NCBI RefSeq assembly: GCF_003576595.1
Contig: NZ_NQOU01000001.1
Coordinates: 1-64,000, forward strand
Origin: Neopusillimonas maritima
GTDB lineage: Bacteria; Pseudomonadota; Gammaproteobacteria; Burkholderiales; Burkholderiaceae_B
Reading direction: 5' to 3'
Length of the DNA: 64,000 nt
A program made the position numbers and the translations under genes. The notes under the pieces are model-generated. The model saw nothing but the letters and a program-made list of their open reading frames with translations, was not told the origin of the DNA and made no database searches. This document shows positions 27,706 to 37,325 of this stretch, one piece after another; within the stretch, counting starts at the first letter, position 1; every line of letters starts with the position of its first letter.

Positions 27706-28953
27706 TTGAAAGTTATTATTGCTGGAGCAGGAATTGGAGGTTTAACGCTGGCACTGATGTTGCACCAACGCGGCATTGAATGTGAGCTTTATGAAAGCGT
27801 GCCGGAACTCAAGCCACTAGGGGTCGGTATTAATCTTCTACCCCATGCTGCCAATGAAATGGACCAGCTCGGGCTACTGGACACCTTGGCCGGTAACGCG
27901 GTGCAAACCTCCGCCCTGCACTACTACAACAAGTTCGGACAAAGCATCTGGCAGGAGCCCCGCGGCATGGCGGCGGGTTATCCGGTGCCACAACTTTCCA
28001 TTCATCGCGGTCGGTTGCAAATGCTGCTTGCCCAGGCTGTTGAAGAGCGCTTGGGTGCCGGATGCATCCACACCGGCATGACGTTTACGGAACTCACTCA
28101 AGACGACCAGGGCGTCACCGCGACCTTTATTGAGCGCCAAACGGGTGAACATCACAATGTGCGCGGCGACATTCTGGTTGGCGCCGACGGCATCCATTCG
28201 GCCGTACGTAAATTTTTCTATCCGGCTAACGACGAATTTCAGTTTTCCGGGCGTATTCTATGGCGCGCAGTGAGTTACACCCAACCCTTCCTGGATGGGC
28301 GCACCATGTTTATGGCCGGCTACCAGGATGAAAAATTCGTCGCGTATCCCATTCTCGACCCGAATACCCCTGAAGGACTCTGTGCCGTTAACTGGATTGC
28401 AGAACTGACGGTTGGCGAGCAGCCGTCCAGCACCGATTGGAACCGTAAAGTAGACCAGAGCGTTTTCCGTGGCCCCTTCCAAAGCTGGAAATGGGACTGG
28501 ATCGACATCCCGGCACTCATTGACCAGGCTGCTGCAGTGTATGAATTTCCCTTGGTCGACAAGAACCCGTTGCCGCGATGGTCATTCCAACGAACAACGC
28601 TCATGGGCGACGCCGCGCATCCTTTGTACCCTATCGGCTCAAACGGTTCTGCGCAAGCCATTCTCGACGCCCGTTGCCTGGCTGATCATTTACGCAATGC
28701 ACACGATCGCCCGGGCGCCAGGCTCGAGCACGTTCTGAAGGAATACGAAGCCGACCGCTTACCACCCACCACGGGCATTATCCTGCGCAATCGTCTGAAT
28801 GGGCCGGAACAAGTTATGCAAATGGCGCATGAGCGGGCCCCGAACGGCTTCAATCACATTCATGATGTGGTCAGCTATGAAGAGCTTGAGGCGGTGTCGC
28901 TGCGTTACAAACGTTTGGCCGGGTTCGACCCGAAAGCACTGAAACGAAGCTAA
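27706..28953 (+). CDS. FAD-dependent monooxygenase (aromatic hydroxylase group A)
   Basis: A 415-aa class A flavin monooxygenase. It starts with TTG at 27706, seven bases after GGAG. The FAD motifs are complete: KVIIAGAGIGGLTLALML with CELYE (dinucleotide fold), ILVGADGIHSAVR (DG motif, about residues 160-175) and MGDAAHPLYPIGSNGSAQAILDA (GD motif, about 300). The form with YPIGSNGSAQAI resembles PhzS-like and 3-hydroxybenzoate 6-hydroxylase-like proteins, so the substrate is probably a hydroxylated ring. It stands alone, with no ring-cleavage gene or regulator beside it. Substrate unknown. Confidence 0.88.
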   Translation: MKVIIAGAGIGGLTLALMLHQRGIECELYESVPELKPLGVGINLLPHAANEMDQLGLLDTLAGNAVQTSALHYYNKFGQSIWQEPRGMAAGYPVPQLSIHRGRLQMLLAQAVEERLGAGCIHTGMTFTELTQDDQGVTATFIERQTGEHHNVRGDILVGADGIHSAVRKFFYPANDEFQFSGRILWRAVSYTQPFLDGRTMFMAGYQDEKFVAYPILDPNTPEGLCAVNWIAELTVGEQPSSTDWNRKVDQSVFRGPFQSWKWDWIDIPALIDQAAAVYEFPLVDKNPLPRWSFQRTTLMGDAAHPLYPIGSNGSAQAILDARCLADHLRNAHDRPGARLEHVLKEYEADRLPPTTGIILRNRLNGPEQVMQMAHERAPNGFNHIHDVVSYEELEAVSLRYKRLAGFDPKALKRS

Positions 28954-28957
28954 ACAA

Positions 28958-29803
28958 TTAACACAAAGTGGCAAGCCGGGGTAACACCCGGTACGCCGCA
29001 CGTGTGGTTTCAGCGGCAATATCGTTCAACGACATGTCACGCAAGCCGGCCAAAGTTTGCGCAATCCGGCATAACTGCGCGGGCTCGTTGCGTAATTGTT
29101 GAGCCGCCCCCTTTGCAACAGAGTCTTTTGTCACGTCGGCCTTTGTTCCCAGCCACGCAGGGGGAATATCGGGTGCATCAGTTTCCAGCACCAAATTTTC
29201 CAGCGGCAATTGGGTTGCCAGCCGGCGAATACGCAAGGCGCGTTCAAAGGTCATGGCGCCGCCAATTCCCAACGCAAAACCGAGGCCGATAAACTGCTGC
29301 GCCTGCTGGAGGCTGCCATTGAATGCATGCGCTGTCCCGCCAATAAGCGGGCGCCGACGCAAACCTTTGAGCAAGGCGTCTTGCGAACGGCGCACATGCA
29401 AAATAACCGGTAAATTAAACTTCACGGCAAGGTCTAGCTGTGCTTCATAAAAGCGTGTTTGTTTATCGACCATTGCCGGAACGCGAAGTTCAGGTACAAA
29501 AAAATCCAGGCCGATTTCACCCACGGCAACCAGCTTGGGGTCGTGAATGTTGGCCGTCAATGCGGCCTCAAGCCGGTTCAAATCCTCTTGTGCCGCTTGC
29601 GGGACAAATAAAGGATGAATACCCAGCGCATAAACCGCCTCGGGTACAGCGTGCGCTAACTGACGCACCTCCTCAAAATTTCCCGCCTCAACCGCCGGAA
29701 TCACTATGTGCCCCACACCGGCATGCCGGGCGCGCTCAATGACTTCTGAGCGATCTTGCAGGAATTCGGTCGCATCGAGATGGCAATGGGTATCAATTAG
29801 CAT
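28958..29803 (-). CDS. TatD-family metal-dependent hydrolase/DNase
   Basis: TIM-barrel hydrolase of 281 aa. Metal ligands are [13 protein letters not shown] (His-x-His), VGEIGLDFF (Glu), HVRRSQDAL and HAFNGS (His), and [11 protein letters not shown] (Asp). The E. coli TatD and YcfH relatives act as 3'-5' nucleases or D-aminoacyl-related hydrolases. ATG at 29801-29803 is the likely start and lies inside the end of lolD (11-base overlap). Confidence 0.92.
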   Translation of the reverse strand: MLIDTHCHLDATEFLQDRSEVIERARHAGVGHIVIPAVEAGNFEEVRQLAHAVPEAVYALGIHPLFVPQAAQEDLNRLEAALTANIHDPKLVAVGEIGLDFFVPELRVPAMVDKQTRFYEAQLDLAVKFNLPVILHVRRSQDALLKGLRRRPLIGGTAHAFNGSLQQAQQFIGLGFALGIGGAMTFERALRIRRLATQLPLENLVLETDAPDIPPAWLGTKADVTKDSVAKGAAQQLRNEPAQLCRIAQTLAGLRDMSLNDIAAETTRAAYRVLPRLATLC

Positions 29804-30530
29804 GACTGTGTTTGGCTTTGTATTCAGCAACGTCTACCAAAACACCATTGTCCATATAAAGCTGCCGATGTGCCAGCGCAGCCAGTTCAATATCATGCGT
29901 CACAATTGCAAATGCCGTTCCCAATTCACGATTAATCCGCACCAGCAAATCGAACATCGCTTTGGCGGTTTGACGATCGAGGTTGCCGGTGGGCTCATCG
30001 GCCAGCACGCAAGCCGGTTGCGTGACAAGCGCACGTGCCAGCGCCACGCGCTGCCGCTCGCCCCCCGACAACTGACCGGGGAAATGGCGTTCACGCGCTT
30101 CAAGCCCCACTTGCTTGAGCATTTCATGCGCGGCCCGCCTGGCATCCGGGCGACTAAGGCGGCGTACGATTAACGGCATGGCCACGTTATCGAGCGCGGT
30201 AAACTCCGGCAGCAAATGATGGAACTGATACACAAATCCCAAGTTTCGATTACGGACCTGACTGCGCTGTGCCTCCGACAACCCGGTGCTCACCCGACCG
30301 TCGATAACGACTTGCCCTGAAGAGGGGGAATCAAGCAAGCCCAAAATATGCAATAAGGTACTTTTTCCGGACCCCGAAGCACCCACGATGGCCACAATTT
30401 CAGCGGGGTGCACTTCAATGCTAACCCCGCTCAGTACCTCAACCCGGGAACCGCCTTCTTCATAGTTTTTAACCAGGTCGCGAGCCGATAAAACGGCGGG
30501 CTGAACAGGTTTGGAAACAGTTTCAGTCAT
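29793..30530 (-). CDS. lolD: Lipoprotein-releasing ABC transporter ATPase LolD
   Basis: ATPase that powers extraction of outer-membrane lipoproteins from the inner membrane. 245 aa. Walker [10 protein letters not shown], the LolD-specific segment [24 protein letters not shown], signature [15 protein letters not shown], Walker [13 protein letters not shown] and H-loop VTHDIELA are all intact. Eight-base overlap with the permease gene (ATGACTGA). Confidence 0.95.
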   Translation of the reverse strand: MTETVSKPVQPAVLSARDLVKNYEEGGSRVEVLSGVSIEVHPAEIVAIVGASGSGKSTLLHILGLLDSPSSGQVVIDGRVSTGLSEAQRSQVRNRNLGFVYQFHHLLPEFTALDNVAMPLIVRRLSRPDARRAAHEMLKQVGLEARERHFPGQLSGGERQRVALARALVTQPACVLADEPTGNLDRQTAKAMFDLLVRINRELGTAFAIVTHDIELAALAHRQLYMDNGVLVDVAEYKAKHSHAN

Positions 30531-31791
30531 GACGCAACACCCTTGCCGGTTGCAGGCGTGAAGCCCGCCAACTGGGATACAACGTAGCCAACAACGACAA
30601 AATCAGCGAGGTAAGGGCAATAGTGACGATATCCGACATTTGCGGATTCGACGGCAACTCACTAATGAAATAGATTTGTTGGGGCAAAAACTCGATTCCC
30701 ATCAGGTTTTCAATAAACGGGACGATCACGTCGATGTTATAGGCAACCAACATGCCCAGTGCAACCCCCAATACTGTGCCAACCACGCCAATCAAAGCCC
30801 CTTGAATTAAAAAGATACGCCCAATCTCCCGGGGTGTGGCGCCGAGTGTTCGCAAAATCGCAATATCCGACTGCTTGTCTTTAACCGCCATAACTAGCGA
30901 CGAGAGCAGATTGAATGCGGCAACAGCCACAATCAGGGCCAAAATCAAAAACATCATGCGTTTTTCTGTTTGCACGGCGGCGAACCACGTTCGATTACTC
31001 TGTGTCCAATCGCGAGCCCCCACCCCTTGTATATCGAAGGCCAGCTCACGCGCCACAAGTGGCGCCTGCTGCATGTCATGAATTCGAAGGCGGACGCCGG
31101 CAGCGCCACTATCGCGAAACACCCGTGCCGCATCTTCAACATTCACAAACGCCAGCGAGGCGTCGTATTCGTAATAACCGGAGGAGTAAATACCGGCAAC
31201 CGTAAATTGACGCATGCGGGGGCTGAAACCCGCCGGCGAAACCGACCCTTGCGCTGCCAGAACCATCACGGCATCACCCACCAAAACACCGAGTGATCGC
31301 GCCAATTGATTGCCCAACACAATTTCAAAACTACCTGGCGTTAATGCAGATAAATCACCCTCAATCATTTGCCCGTGTAAATCAGACACCGCCTGTTCCT
31401 GCGAAGGGTCGACGCCCCGCAATTGCGTGCCGACCAGCGTACTGCCGCGCGCCAACATAGCCTGTGCCGACACAAAGGGCGCCGCTCCCGAGACAGCGTC
31501 ATTTTCAGCCGCTTGTGCGGCAATTGACTGCCATTGCTCAAGCGATTGCATTGGCGTAGCACCGGGGACAAATAGTTCAATATGCGGCAAAACAGACAAC
31601 ATGCGGTCGCGAACCTGGGTCTGGAACCCATTCATCACCGATAAAACAATAATCAGTGCCGCCACACCCAGCGCAATGCCGGCCATGGAACTGGCCGCAA
31701 TAAAAGAAACAAAACGGTCGCGTCGGCCCGACCTGCCCCGCACCCGGGCAAGACCGGCATAACGCGCACCAATCCAAAACTCATAGGCCAT
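30523..31791 (-). CDS. lolC: Lipoprotein-releasing ABC transporter permease (LolC/LolE type)
   Basis: Inner-membrane permease of 422 aa with one N-terminal membrane helix, a large periplasmic MacB-like domain (about 50-270) and three C-terminal helices ([20 protein letters not shown] onward). The N-terminus [45 protein letters not shown] is diagnostic of the LolC/E family. Start ATG at 31791 has AGGTGG eight bases upstream. Only one permease gene accompanies lolD here, whereas E. coli has lolC and lolE; a homodimer (LolF-like arrangement) is likely but inferred. Confidence 0.92.
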   Translation of the reverse strand: MAYEFWIGARYAGLARVRGRSGRRDRFVSFIAASSMAGIALGVAALIIVLSVMNGFQTQVRDRMLSVLPHIELFVPGATPMQSLEQWQSIAAQAAENDAVSGAAPFVSAQAMLARGSTLVGTQLRGVDPSQEQAVSDLHGQMIEGDLSALTPGSFEIVLGNQLARSLGVLVGDAVMVLAAQGSVSPAGFSPRMRQFTVAGIYSSGYYEYDASLAFVNVEDAARVFRDSGAAGVRLRIHDMQQAPLVARELAFDIQGVGARDWTQSNRTWFAAVQTEKRMMFLILALIVAVAAFNLLSSLVMAVKDKQSDIAILRTLGATPREIGRIFLIQGALIGVVGTVLGVALGMLVAYNIDVIVPFIENLMGIEFLPQQIYFISELPSNPQMSDIVTIALTSLILSLLATLYPSWRASRLQPARVLRHD

Positions 31792-31833
31792 CGTTACAAC
31801 CACCTTTCAACCATTCACACTACAATACCAGAC

Positions 31834-32784
31834 ATGCAAATTGTCATTCCCGGCGCACTTCCCGCGACATCCACTGCACAATCGCTTATACCTTACCTGG
31901 CCCAGCGCACACCGAAGCTGATCCAATGGTTTGCGCGCAGCCACGCCCGCACTGAGCGGGTGAATTTACTGACTGCTGCATGCACTGCAACCGAGTACTG
32001 GGCACTATCCCACACACGCGCGTTTAAGCCGTCAGCCAACCAGAATGTGTCTAGTGGGCTGGGGCCTTTCCTTGAGCCCAACATCGAACAACCAGATACA
32101 CCGGTATGGGTTGTCGAGCTGGTTCATGTCTCTCCCGCCCAAAACGGCGCTGCATTACTCACTGCAAATCAACTTGGGATTTCGCAGCAAGAGAGTGTAT
32201 CTCTATTCGAATCAGCGCGTAGTGTCTTCTTGCATTATGGTTATGAGCTGCGCCCCGGTCGAGATCCCGCACGCTGGATCGTCGCCTTACCCAATGACCT
32301 GCGCCCTGTCAGCGTCAGTCCGGCATTGGTGGCATACACCAGTGTGAACGACTGGTGGCCGCAGGATACGGCAAGCCGCCCATGGCGACAGCTTGTGAAT
32401 GAACTGCAAATGACCTGGTACGATCACCCGGTTAACCTGGCCCGCAACGCCCAGGGCCAGGCGGCCATCAATAGCATCTGGCTTTACGGCGGTGCCACAA
32501 CAAGCCAACTGAATCCGTTGAATAACGCGCCGGCAACCCAATGGCATCACGACTTGCTGGAACCCTTTCAAGCAGAGGATTGGGGTCAATGGCTTGAGCG
32601 TCTCCAGCATCTGGAGCCAACGCTGATTGACGCTTTGGGCGGACGTGACACATTGAGAACTGAACTGGTATTAATAGGCGAAGATCGCGTGGTGACGCTT
32701 CAGCCAAGCGCTTTAATGCGCTTGCGTGCACGATTGCCCGGCCAGGCGACACATTGGAGAAATTGGTGGTCACCCCTAAACTAA
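31834..32784 (+). CDS. RpfE-like conserved protein (COG4255 type)
   Basis: A 316-aa cytoplasmic protein with no signal peptide or membrane helix. The segments ALPNDLRPVSVSPALVAY, TWYDHPVNLARNAQGQAAINSIWLYGG and the C-terminal WLERLQHLEPTL match the pattern of proteins annotated as RpfE-type regulatory protein or remote phosphoglycerate-mutase relatives that precede recJ in betaproteobacteria. No catalytic residues can be assigned. A -10-like TACAAT at 31821-31826 lies seven bases before the ATG with no ribosome site between, so the mRNA may be leaderless. Its last 19 bases overlap recJ. Confidence 0.65.
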   Translation: MQIVIPGALPATSTAQSLIPYLAQRTPKLIQWFARSHARTERVNLLTAACTATEYWALSHTRAFKPSANQNVSSGLGPFLEPNIEQPDTPVWVVELVHVSPAQNGAALLTANQLGISQQESVSLFESARSVFLHYGYELRPGRDPARWIVALPNDLRPVSVSPALVAYTSVNDWWPQDTASRPWRQLVNELQMTWYDHPVNLARNAQGQAAINSIWLYGGATTSQLNPLNNAPATQWHHDLLEPFQAEDWGQWLERLQHLEPTLIDALGGRDTLRTELVLIGEDRVVTLQPSALMRLRARLPGQATHWRNWWSPLN

Positions 32785-34472
32785 AAGTCAGAACTGGCAA
32801 CCAGGACGCCACCCGAAAGCTGATTGATGCGGGTGTACATCCGCTTATGGCCCGGCTTTTCGCGGCCCGCGGCGTGAACAGCGCAAGTGATATGTCACAC
32901 CACTGGGGCGTCCTGGTTCCACCCTCAAAGTTAACCCATGTGGATACTGCCGCCGTTCAGTTGGCCAACGCAATTGAAGCCCAACGCAAACTGCTGGTAG
33001 TAGCTGACTACGATTGCGACGGTGCGACCGCATGTGCCGTCGCAATTCGCGCCTTGCGAAGCATGGGGGCCAACGTCGATTTCCTGGTTCCCAATCGTTT
33101 TGAAACCGGATACGGACTTTCACCCGAAGTCGTCGAGCTTGCTACACGCCATCCCAACGGCAAGCCCGACCTGATTATCACCGTAGACAACGGTATTGCC
33201 AGTGTCGATGGCGTAGATGCCGCAAAACAAGCCGATATTGAAGTTCTGGTGACTGATCACCATTTACCGGGAGACATACTCCCGGCCGCCCTTGCCATCG
33301 TTAATCCGAACCAGCCAGGCTGCGGTTTTCCCTCGAAAAACCTTGCAGGCGTAGGCGTAATTTTTTATTTGATGCTGGCCTTGCGTGCCGAACTGCGCCG
33401 GCGAAACACTTACGCCCCCGACGGCGGCCCGCGGCTGGATCAATTGGCCGACTTGGTTGCACTGGGCACCGTGGCCGATGTCGTTAAACTGGATGCCAAC
33501 AACCGTTTGTTGGTAACCCAAGGGTTGATGAAAATCCGCAAAGGCTTGATGCAGCCGGGTATCCGCGCGTTATTCGCGGTCGCTGCGCGCGAACCGGCCC
33601 AAGCCAGCGCATTCGATTTAGGCTTCGCACTTGGGCCGCGTATTAATGCGGCAGGCCGTTTGGCAGACATGAGCCTGGGCATCAACTGCCTGATCAGCAA
33701 CGATGAGGGAGAGGCCTTAACCCTGGCCCGCGAACTCGACCGTATGAATCAGGAGCGGCGTGGCATTGAACACGAAATGCAAGACCAGGCTCTGGATGCA
33801 ATCGACCCGGGTCGGCTGGACACCACATCATCAGTGTGTGTGTATCATCCGGAATGGCATCAAGGCGTGATCGGTCTGGTCGCGTCCAGGCTGAAAGAAA
33901 AATACTGGCGCCCCACCCTTGCCTTCGCTCGCGACGACAGCGGGCAACTACGCGGCTCGGGTCGCTCCATTCCCGACGTCCATCTCAGAGACGCACTCGA
34001 CCTGGTCTCCAAGCGCTGTCCGAACACCATTTTGAAGTTTGGGGGCCATGCCATGGCGGCCGGCTTGACCTTGCGCGAAACAGGCTTTGCCGAATTCCAG
34101 AAAGCATTCGACGACGCCGTACGCACCCTATCGGGCAAAACCCGGTTTGAACCCGAAATTGAAACCGATGGGTCACTCGAAACGGGGTATGCCAATGCCG
34201 AGGTCGCCGGCATGTTGCAACGTCAGGTATGGGGAGCCGGTTTTCCCGCCCCCATTTTCTCCGACTCATTCCACGTGCAACAGCAGCGTATTTTGAAAGA
34301 AAAGCATCTTAAACTAACGCTTGAACGCGGACATCAGCGCTTCGAAGCAATCTGGTTTAACCACGCAACCCCGCTGCCCGAACGTATTCACGCCGCCTAT
34401 CGACTGGACCAAAACATATGGAACGGACGCGTGAGTGCGCAACTGATTATCGAGTACGCTGAAGCTGAATAA
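32766..34472 (+). CDS. recJ: Single-stranded-DNA-specific exonuclease RecJ
   Basis: 5'-3' single-strand exonuclease of the RecF pathway and mismatch repair. 568 aa from GTG at 32766, which has GGAG six bases upstream; TTG at 32754 is an alternative. DHH-family motifs are VADYDCDGATACAVAIRAL (I), TVDNGIAS (II), VTDHHLPGD (III), LVALGTVADVV (IV) and the DHHA1 motif FGGHAMAAG near residue 425, followed by the OB fold. Complete and of normal length. It overlaps the RpfE-like gene at the front and the BoxR-like gene by 26 bases at the tail. Confidence 0.95.
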   Translation: MVTPKLKVRTGNQDATRKLIDAGVHPLMARLFAARGVNSASDMSHHWGVLVPPSKLTHVDTAAVQLANAIEAQRKLLVVADYDCDGATACAVAIRALRSMGANVDFLVPNRFETGYGLSPEVVELATRHPNGKPDLIITVDNGIASVDGVDAAKQADIEVLVTDHHLPGDILPAALAIVNPNQPGCGFPSKNLAGVGVIFYLMLALRAELRRRNTYAPDGGPRLDQLADLVALGTVADVVKLDANNRLLVTQGLMKIRKGLMQPGIRALFAVAAREPAQASAFDLGFALGPRINAAGRLADMSLGINCLISNDEGEALTLARELDRMNQERRGIEHEMQDQALDAIDPGRLDTTSSVCVYHPEWHQGVIGLVASRLKEKYWRPTLAFARDDSGQLRGSGRSIPDVHLRDALDLVSKRCPNTILKFGGHAMAAGLTLRETGFAEFQKAFDDAVRTLSGKTRFEPEIETDGSLETGYANAEVAGMLQRQVWGAGFPAPIFSDSFHVQQQRILKEKHLKLTLERGHQRFEAIWFNHATPLPERIHAAYRLDQNIWNGRVSAQLIIEYAEAE

Positions 34473-35337
34473 GCATTTGTTTCGCCACTTGTTCAGTTGT
34501 AAGGTGGGTCGTATCGACTTGGGCATGTGCCAGGGCGTAGAGTTTGCAGCGTGCCTCGAGCGAGGCAAGAATATTGGCCATGGCTTCATCACGCAACGCC
34601 GGCGTGGCAATACGGGCGTCGTGCTGCTTCATAACCCGCTGGAAATGCACCTCAGGCGTGGCATGCAACCAGCAAACAAAGAATGAATGCAATAGCAGTT
34701 CATAGGTAGCCGGCTCGGCCACAATGCCGCCGCCGGTAGCAATGATTACTTGCGGATAATGCGCAATAACCTGCTCAAGGCAATCTCGCTCGAGTCGCCG
34801 AAAGCCCGACTGACCATAGATCGAGAAAAATTCGCTCAAAGCCATGCCGGCACGTTCCGCCACAAGCGCATTCAACTCAACAAAAGGCATGCCCAATGCG
34901 TGGGACAACAAAGGTCCTATAGAGGATTTTCCTGCGCCGCGCAAACCGATCAAAGCAATACGATGAGGCGCGCCGGTGCAATGCGTCTTGCCCTGGCCCA
35001 AAGTTTCAACCAGATGACTGCGAATTTCACGCAAAGAGTCGGGAGTTTGACGTTTAAGTAATTCGACGATGAGCGCGTAGTCCACCCCGTATTCATCCTG
35101 ATCGGACAAAAGGCTATCCATCGACACATTCAAGGCACGTGCCAGGCGCTGGAGCACCGAGATTGACACGTTGCCGTCTCCTTTCTCGACCCGTGACAAG
35201 TACGGCAACGAAATATCAGACTCTGCAGCCAACTGCTTCATGGTCATGGCGCGGGCAGCGCGTTTGCGCCTTACGCGCTGTCCCAGGCGCAAACACAAGG
35301 ACTGGATCCCTTGCTCGTCGTGATCTGTAACCGTCAT
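34447..35337 (-). CDS. BoxR/BzdR-like regulator: XRE helix-turn-helix fused to shikimate kinase-like domain
   Basis: A 296-aa regulator. Residues 14-75 are an XRE-type DNA-binding domain (LGQRVRRKRAARAMTMKQLAAESDISLPYLSRVEKG). Residues 125-290 have the shikimate kinase fold: Walker A GLRGAGKSS (131-139), FRRLERDCLE, and TGGGIVAEP. The shikimate-binding Asp of true AroK is Asn156 (FVELN), as in the benzoyl-CoA sensors BzdR and BoxR, so this is a sensor rather than a kinase. The family binds an aryl-CoA in the second domain. It sits 13 bases after a feruloyl-CoA synthase-like gene on the same strand, so the ligand may be that ligase's product. Confidence 0.85.
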   Translation of the reverse strand: MTVTDHDEQGIQSLCLRLGQRVRRKRAARAMTMKQLAAESDISLPYLSRVEKGDGNVSISVLQRLARALNVSMDSLLSDQDEYGVDYALIVELLKRQTPDSLREIRSHLVETLGQGKTHCTGAPHRIALIGLRGAGKSSIGPLLSHALGMPFVELNALVAERAGMALSEFFSIYGQSGFRRLERDCLEQVIAHYPQVIIATGGGIVAEPATYELLLHSFFVCWLHATPEVHFQRVMKQHDARIATPALRDEAMANILASLEARCKLYALAHAQVDTTHLTTEQVAKQMLIQLQRTR

Positions 35338-35350
35338 GACAAACCTGTGC

Positions 35351-37195
35351 TCAGGGGCGAATCACTTCAGGCCCGGATGGTGAGTCATAAAGCGCTTCCA
35401 CCTTCATTTCACGGCGCTGCAAGACCGCCCGCTGATTGGTGTAGCCTTTGTCGGTAATCTCACCATCATCAACCGATGGGGGGGAGTCCAATAGCAAAGC
35501 CCGTTCAGCATGCGTTGAACTGGCTGGATGCGCTTTCTTTAGCCTCGCCAAACCCTGCTGCACAACCTCAACGACTTTAGGATGAGCAATGACCTCGCCA
35601 ACCGATGCACCCTCATCCAATCCGGCCAATTGCCGGCAGGCAGCAAAATTGGGGAAAACAAGAAACCCAATGTCGTCCCGGTCGTGACCCGTTACCACAA
35701 TATCCTGCGCAACCGGAGCCAAATACTCCAGGCCTTTCACACGTACATTACCCACGCTCACCCACGTGCCGGTTGTAAGCTTGAAGTCTTCGGATACACG
35801 ACCGTCAAAAATCAACCCTGCCTCGGGACGTTGCGGGTCGGCAAACCGAACGGCATCGCCGATCTTGTAATAGCCCTCTTCGTCGAACGCCGCCTGAGTG
35901 ACGTCGGGCTGCTTGAAATACCCTGGCGTAACAACCGGCCCTTTCACACGCACCTCGAGCTTATCACCGCCGGGAACCAATTTAAGTGTGACACCGGGTA
36001 CCGGAAGACCAATAACGCCAGACCGGTCTGCCTGGAAGTGGCAATCCGTTGCCAAAGGTGAGGTTTCCGTGGACCCCCACGCCGTTACCATAGGCACCGC
36101 ATACCCCAGCTCTGCGCGCGACATTTCGATTAAACCGTCCCACAAATGCTGAGGTAATGCTGCCCCCGCGTAGAAAATAAGCTGCAAACGGGAAAAAAAC
36201 TGTTTGCGCAACGCCGTGTCGGTTTTCAACGTTGCCAGCAGCATATCGAAGGCACGCGGTACATTCATATAAAGCGTCGGTGCAATATCGCGCAAATTCG
36301 CAATACTGGTTTCGAACAAACCCGGAACCGGTTTGCCACCGTCCAGGTAGAGCGTTCCCCCATGCTTGAGCACCATGTTGAAATTATGATTGCTACCAAA
36401 CGTATGATTCCAGGGTAACCAATCGAGCAATATGGGTGGCTCTTCTTTCAGGAAAGGCCATACCTGCTCTTTCGCCTGCTGGCTTGAGCAAAGCATGCGC
36501 TGCGTATTCAGCACCCCTTTTGGGTAACCGGTAGAACCCGATGTAAACAATATCTTGGCAACTGTTTCGGGCGTAACGGCAGCATAAGCCTTATTCACCA
36601 GAGCCAGGTCGGACTGCATCAGCATTTCGGAAATGCGTAAGGCGTTTAACCCTTCACAAGCGTCTTCATCGGCCACCACCAACTGGGCCTGATGCAATGA
36701 CTCGATTGATTTCAAAGCGGCCTGGAAACGCGCCACCCCGCCGACATAAATAACACCCGGATTCAGCCGCTCAACAAGATTTCGAAGCTTCTCATGATCT
36801 TTCGACATCAACGAGTAGGCCGGAGAAATTGACGCATAAGGAATACCGACGTGCATGGCGGCCAGCATCAACAATGCATGATCAACACTGTTGTCGGTTA
36901 ATACGCAGACAGGGCGATCAGGCGTAACGCGATTTTTCAACAACCACGTACCCAAACGTTGAACCTTGTCGAGCGTTTGCGCATACGTTAAACCCTGCCA
37001 CAAGCCCGCAGGGCTGCGCTGAGCAATAAATTCGCGATCAGGTGCCGATTCAGCCCAATATTCAAGATACTCGCCCACGCAACGCGCATAGGGCGCGAGC
37101 GCAACGGGGTTATCAAACAAAATGGTACCGTCATCGCGTTCTGTAAGCGCAACAGCGGGCGCTGCAAAAATCGAACCCGTTCCCTGACTATTCAT
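35351..37195 (-). CDS. fcs: Feruloyl-CoA synthase-like acyl-CoA ligase
   Basis: AMP-forming ligase of 614 aa. The AMP motif is ILFTSGSTGYPKGVLNTQRM (about residue 195), then DWLPWNHTFGSNHNFNMVL, TAWGSTETSPLAT and GRVSEDFKLTTGTWVSVGNVR. The last two, and the unusual hinge region SEDFKL-TGTW rather than the common D-R-KD, characterise the feruloyl-CoA synthase clade, which activates hydroxycinnamates with CoA. No enoyl-CoA hydratase/aldolase or vanillin dehydrogenase gene is adjacent, so another aryl acid cannot be excluded. GGAGAC lies seven bases before the ATG. Confidence 0.82.
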   Translation of the reverse strand: MNSQGTGSIFAAPAVALTERDDGTILFDNPVALAPYARCVGEYLEYWAESAPDREFIAQRSPAGLWQGLTYAQTLDKVQRLGTWLLKNRVTPDRPVCVLTDNSVDHALLMLAAMHVGIPYASISPAYSLMSKDHEKLRNLVERLNPGVIYVGGVARFQAALKSIESLHQAQLVVADEDACEGLNALRISEMLMQSDLALVNKAYAAVTPETVAKILFTSGSTGYPKGVLNTQRMLCSSQQAKEQVWPFLKEEPPILLDWLPWNHTFGSNHNFNMVLKHGGTLYLDGGKPVPGLFETSIANLRDIAPTLYMNVPRAFDMLLATLKTDTALRKQFFSRLQLIFYAGAALPQHLWDGLIEMSRAELGYAVPMVTAWGSTETSPLATDCHFQADRSGVIGLPVPGVTLKLVPGGDKLEVRVKGPVVTPGYFKQPDVTQAAFDEEGYYKIGDAVRFADPQRPEAGLIFDGRVSEDFKLTTGTWVSVGNVRVKGLEYLAPVAQDIVVTGHDRDDIGFLVFPNFAACRQLAGLDEGASVGEVIAHPKVVEVVQQGLARLKKAHPASSTHAERALLLDSPPSVDDGEITDKGYTNQRAVLQRREMKVEALYDSPSGPEVIRP

Positions 37196-37236
37196 TAGTT
37201 GTCTCCAGCAAGCTTTGAATTATTTCTTTATTTATA

Positions 37237-37285
37237 GGGCAAAAGCCCGAACAAATACTATACGCAAATAATTATATTGAAGCAA
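37237..37285 (-). promoter_or_regulatory. Promoter of the fcs-boxR-like unit with a small dyad at the start of transcription
   Basis: On the minus strand TTGCTT (37285-37280), a 17-base spacer and TATAGT (37262-37257) form a good sigma-70 promoter. The predicted transcript start is near 37250. A dyad GGGC-AAAA-GCCC at 37237-37248 lies directly downstream, a position suited to a repressor or an early RNA hairpin. The known BoxR half-site TGCA is not repeated here. Confidence 0.6.
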
Positions 37286-37325
37286 TTTATAGTTTATATG
37301 CGTTTTGAATTGAACTTATGGCATC

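Noticed and set aside
34447-35337. Shikimate kinase AroK
   Set aside because: The kinase-like part is fused to an XRE DNA-binding domain and the shikimate-binding Asp is Asn, so it is a BoxR/BzdR-like sensor.
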